A program made the position numbers and the translations under genes. From contig CM054181.1 in NCBI GenBank assembly GCA_028829895.1, positions 106,431,360 through 106,495,359 of the forward strand: a stretch of DNA of 64,000 nt. The letters are read 5' to 3'. How positions within the stretch are numbered: position 1 is the first letter of the stretch; the number at the start of each line of letters is the position of its first letter. Origin of the DNA: Sinotaia quadrata (lineage: Eukaryota; Mollusca; Gastropoda; Architaenioglossa; Viviparidae). This document shows positions 63,540 to 64,000 of this stretch, piece after piece. The notes beneath the pieces were generated by a model that saw only the letters and a program-made list of their open reading frames with translations, was not told the origin of the DNA and did not search any database.

Positions 63540-63800
63540 ATCAAATATTTCATTCCTTTTGGAGAATGGCCTTGCATGCGTCATGAAAAGGAGACTAGAC
63601 TAGCTCTCCTCATATTTCTGTTGGAGACTGTCATTGCATACGTCATGAAAGGAGACTAGACTAGCTCTCCTCATATTTCTGTTGGAGACTGTCATTGCAT
63701 ACGTCATGAAAGGAGACTAGACTAACTCTCCTCATATTTCTGTTGGAGACTGTCATTGCATGCGTCATGAAAGGAGACTAGACTAGCTCTCCTCATATTT
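63540..63800 (+). repeat. 61-nt tandem repeat, about 4 copies
   Basis: Unit GGAGACTGTCATTGCATACG TCATGAAAGGAGACTAGACT AGCTCTCCTCATATTTCTGT T. AGGAGA and TCTCCT within each unit can form a short hairpin. Confidence 0.95.
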
Positions 63801-64000
63801 CGATGTAATTAAGTTTAATTAAGATGTAATGTCTCCTAATACGTTTCTTTAATGCAAAGGAGTGTAACATTTGATGGTCATGCATTTCCTTTATAAATAT
63901 TTCACTATAATTCCGAGAAATTACCAGTGCAGTTTAAACATTAAGCGTATCCTTTGTTAGATATTCTAGTTCCTTTAAAAATTTAAAATCACCCTGCGGA
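63801..64000. other. no feature seen
   Basis: AT-rich sequence to the right edge. Confidence 0.5.

Overview
This is animal nuclear DNA: AT-rich, with spliced genes obeying GT-AG, long introns, hAT and LINE remnants, and very many CA/TG microsatellites and minisatellites. The LINE tail and the overall repeat character suggest a lophotrochozoan, most likely a mollusc. That assignment is inference; nothing here fixes the species.

Left third (1-22,203, minus strand). One ten-exon gene fills this part. It encodes a ZFP64-type zinc-finger protein: one N-terminal C2HC finger, a long Gln-rich insert, then ten C2H2 fingers in the order and spacing of vertebrate ZFP64, then a Gln/Ser/Thr-rich tail. 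Ten exons join in frame into a 1643-codon partial CDS from a start codon at 22,062 to the end of exon 10 at 589. The last exon lies beyond the left edge. Its introns carry a LINE inserted in a splice acceptor, a 2.35 kb DNA transposon inserted in a satellite, an inverted pair of dispersed repeats, and minisatellites derived from splice donors.

Middle (22.2-29.1 kb). No gene body is convincing here. There is a complete 495-bp hAT-like element with 8-bp target duplications, a decayed hAT transposase end, and small satellites. At 29.1-29.4 kb is a GC-richer, promoter-like block with CCAAT and NRF1-like motifs and good splice donors on both strands. It could be the start of the ZFP64-like gene (leftward), of a rightward gene, or of both.

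Right part (29.4-64 kb). This is dominated by tandem repeats (units 15-97 bp). Embedded in it is a plus-strand exon chain: an immunoglobulin half-domain exon (50,369-50,458), a GC-rich exon (51,869-52,116), a 48-nt Pro-rich exon (54,889-54,936) and an exon at 62,628-62,744. All junction phases agree. A TATA box followed by a donor lies upstream at 49.5 kb. A pair of minus-strand open frames at 55.2-55.7 kb is unexplained.

The most unusual pattern is that at least four exons, in two unrelated genes on opposite strands, have their 3' end plus 5' splice site tandemly copied into the following intron.
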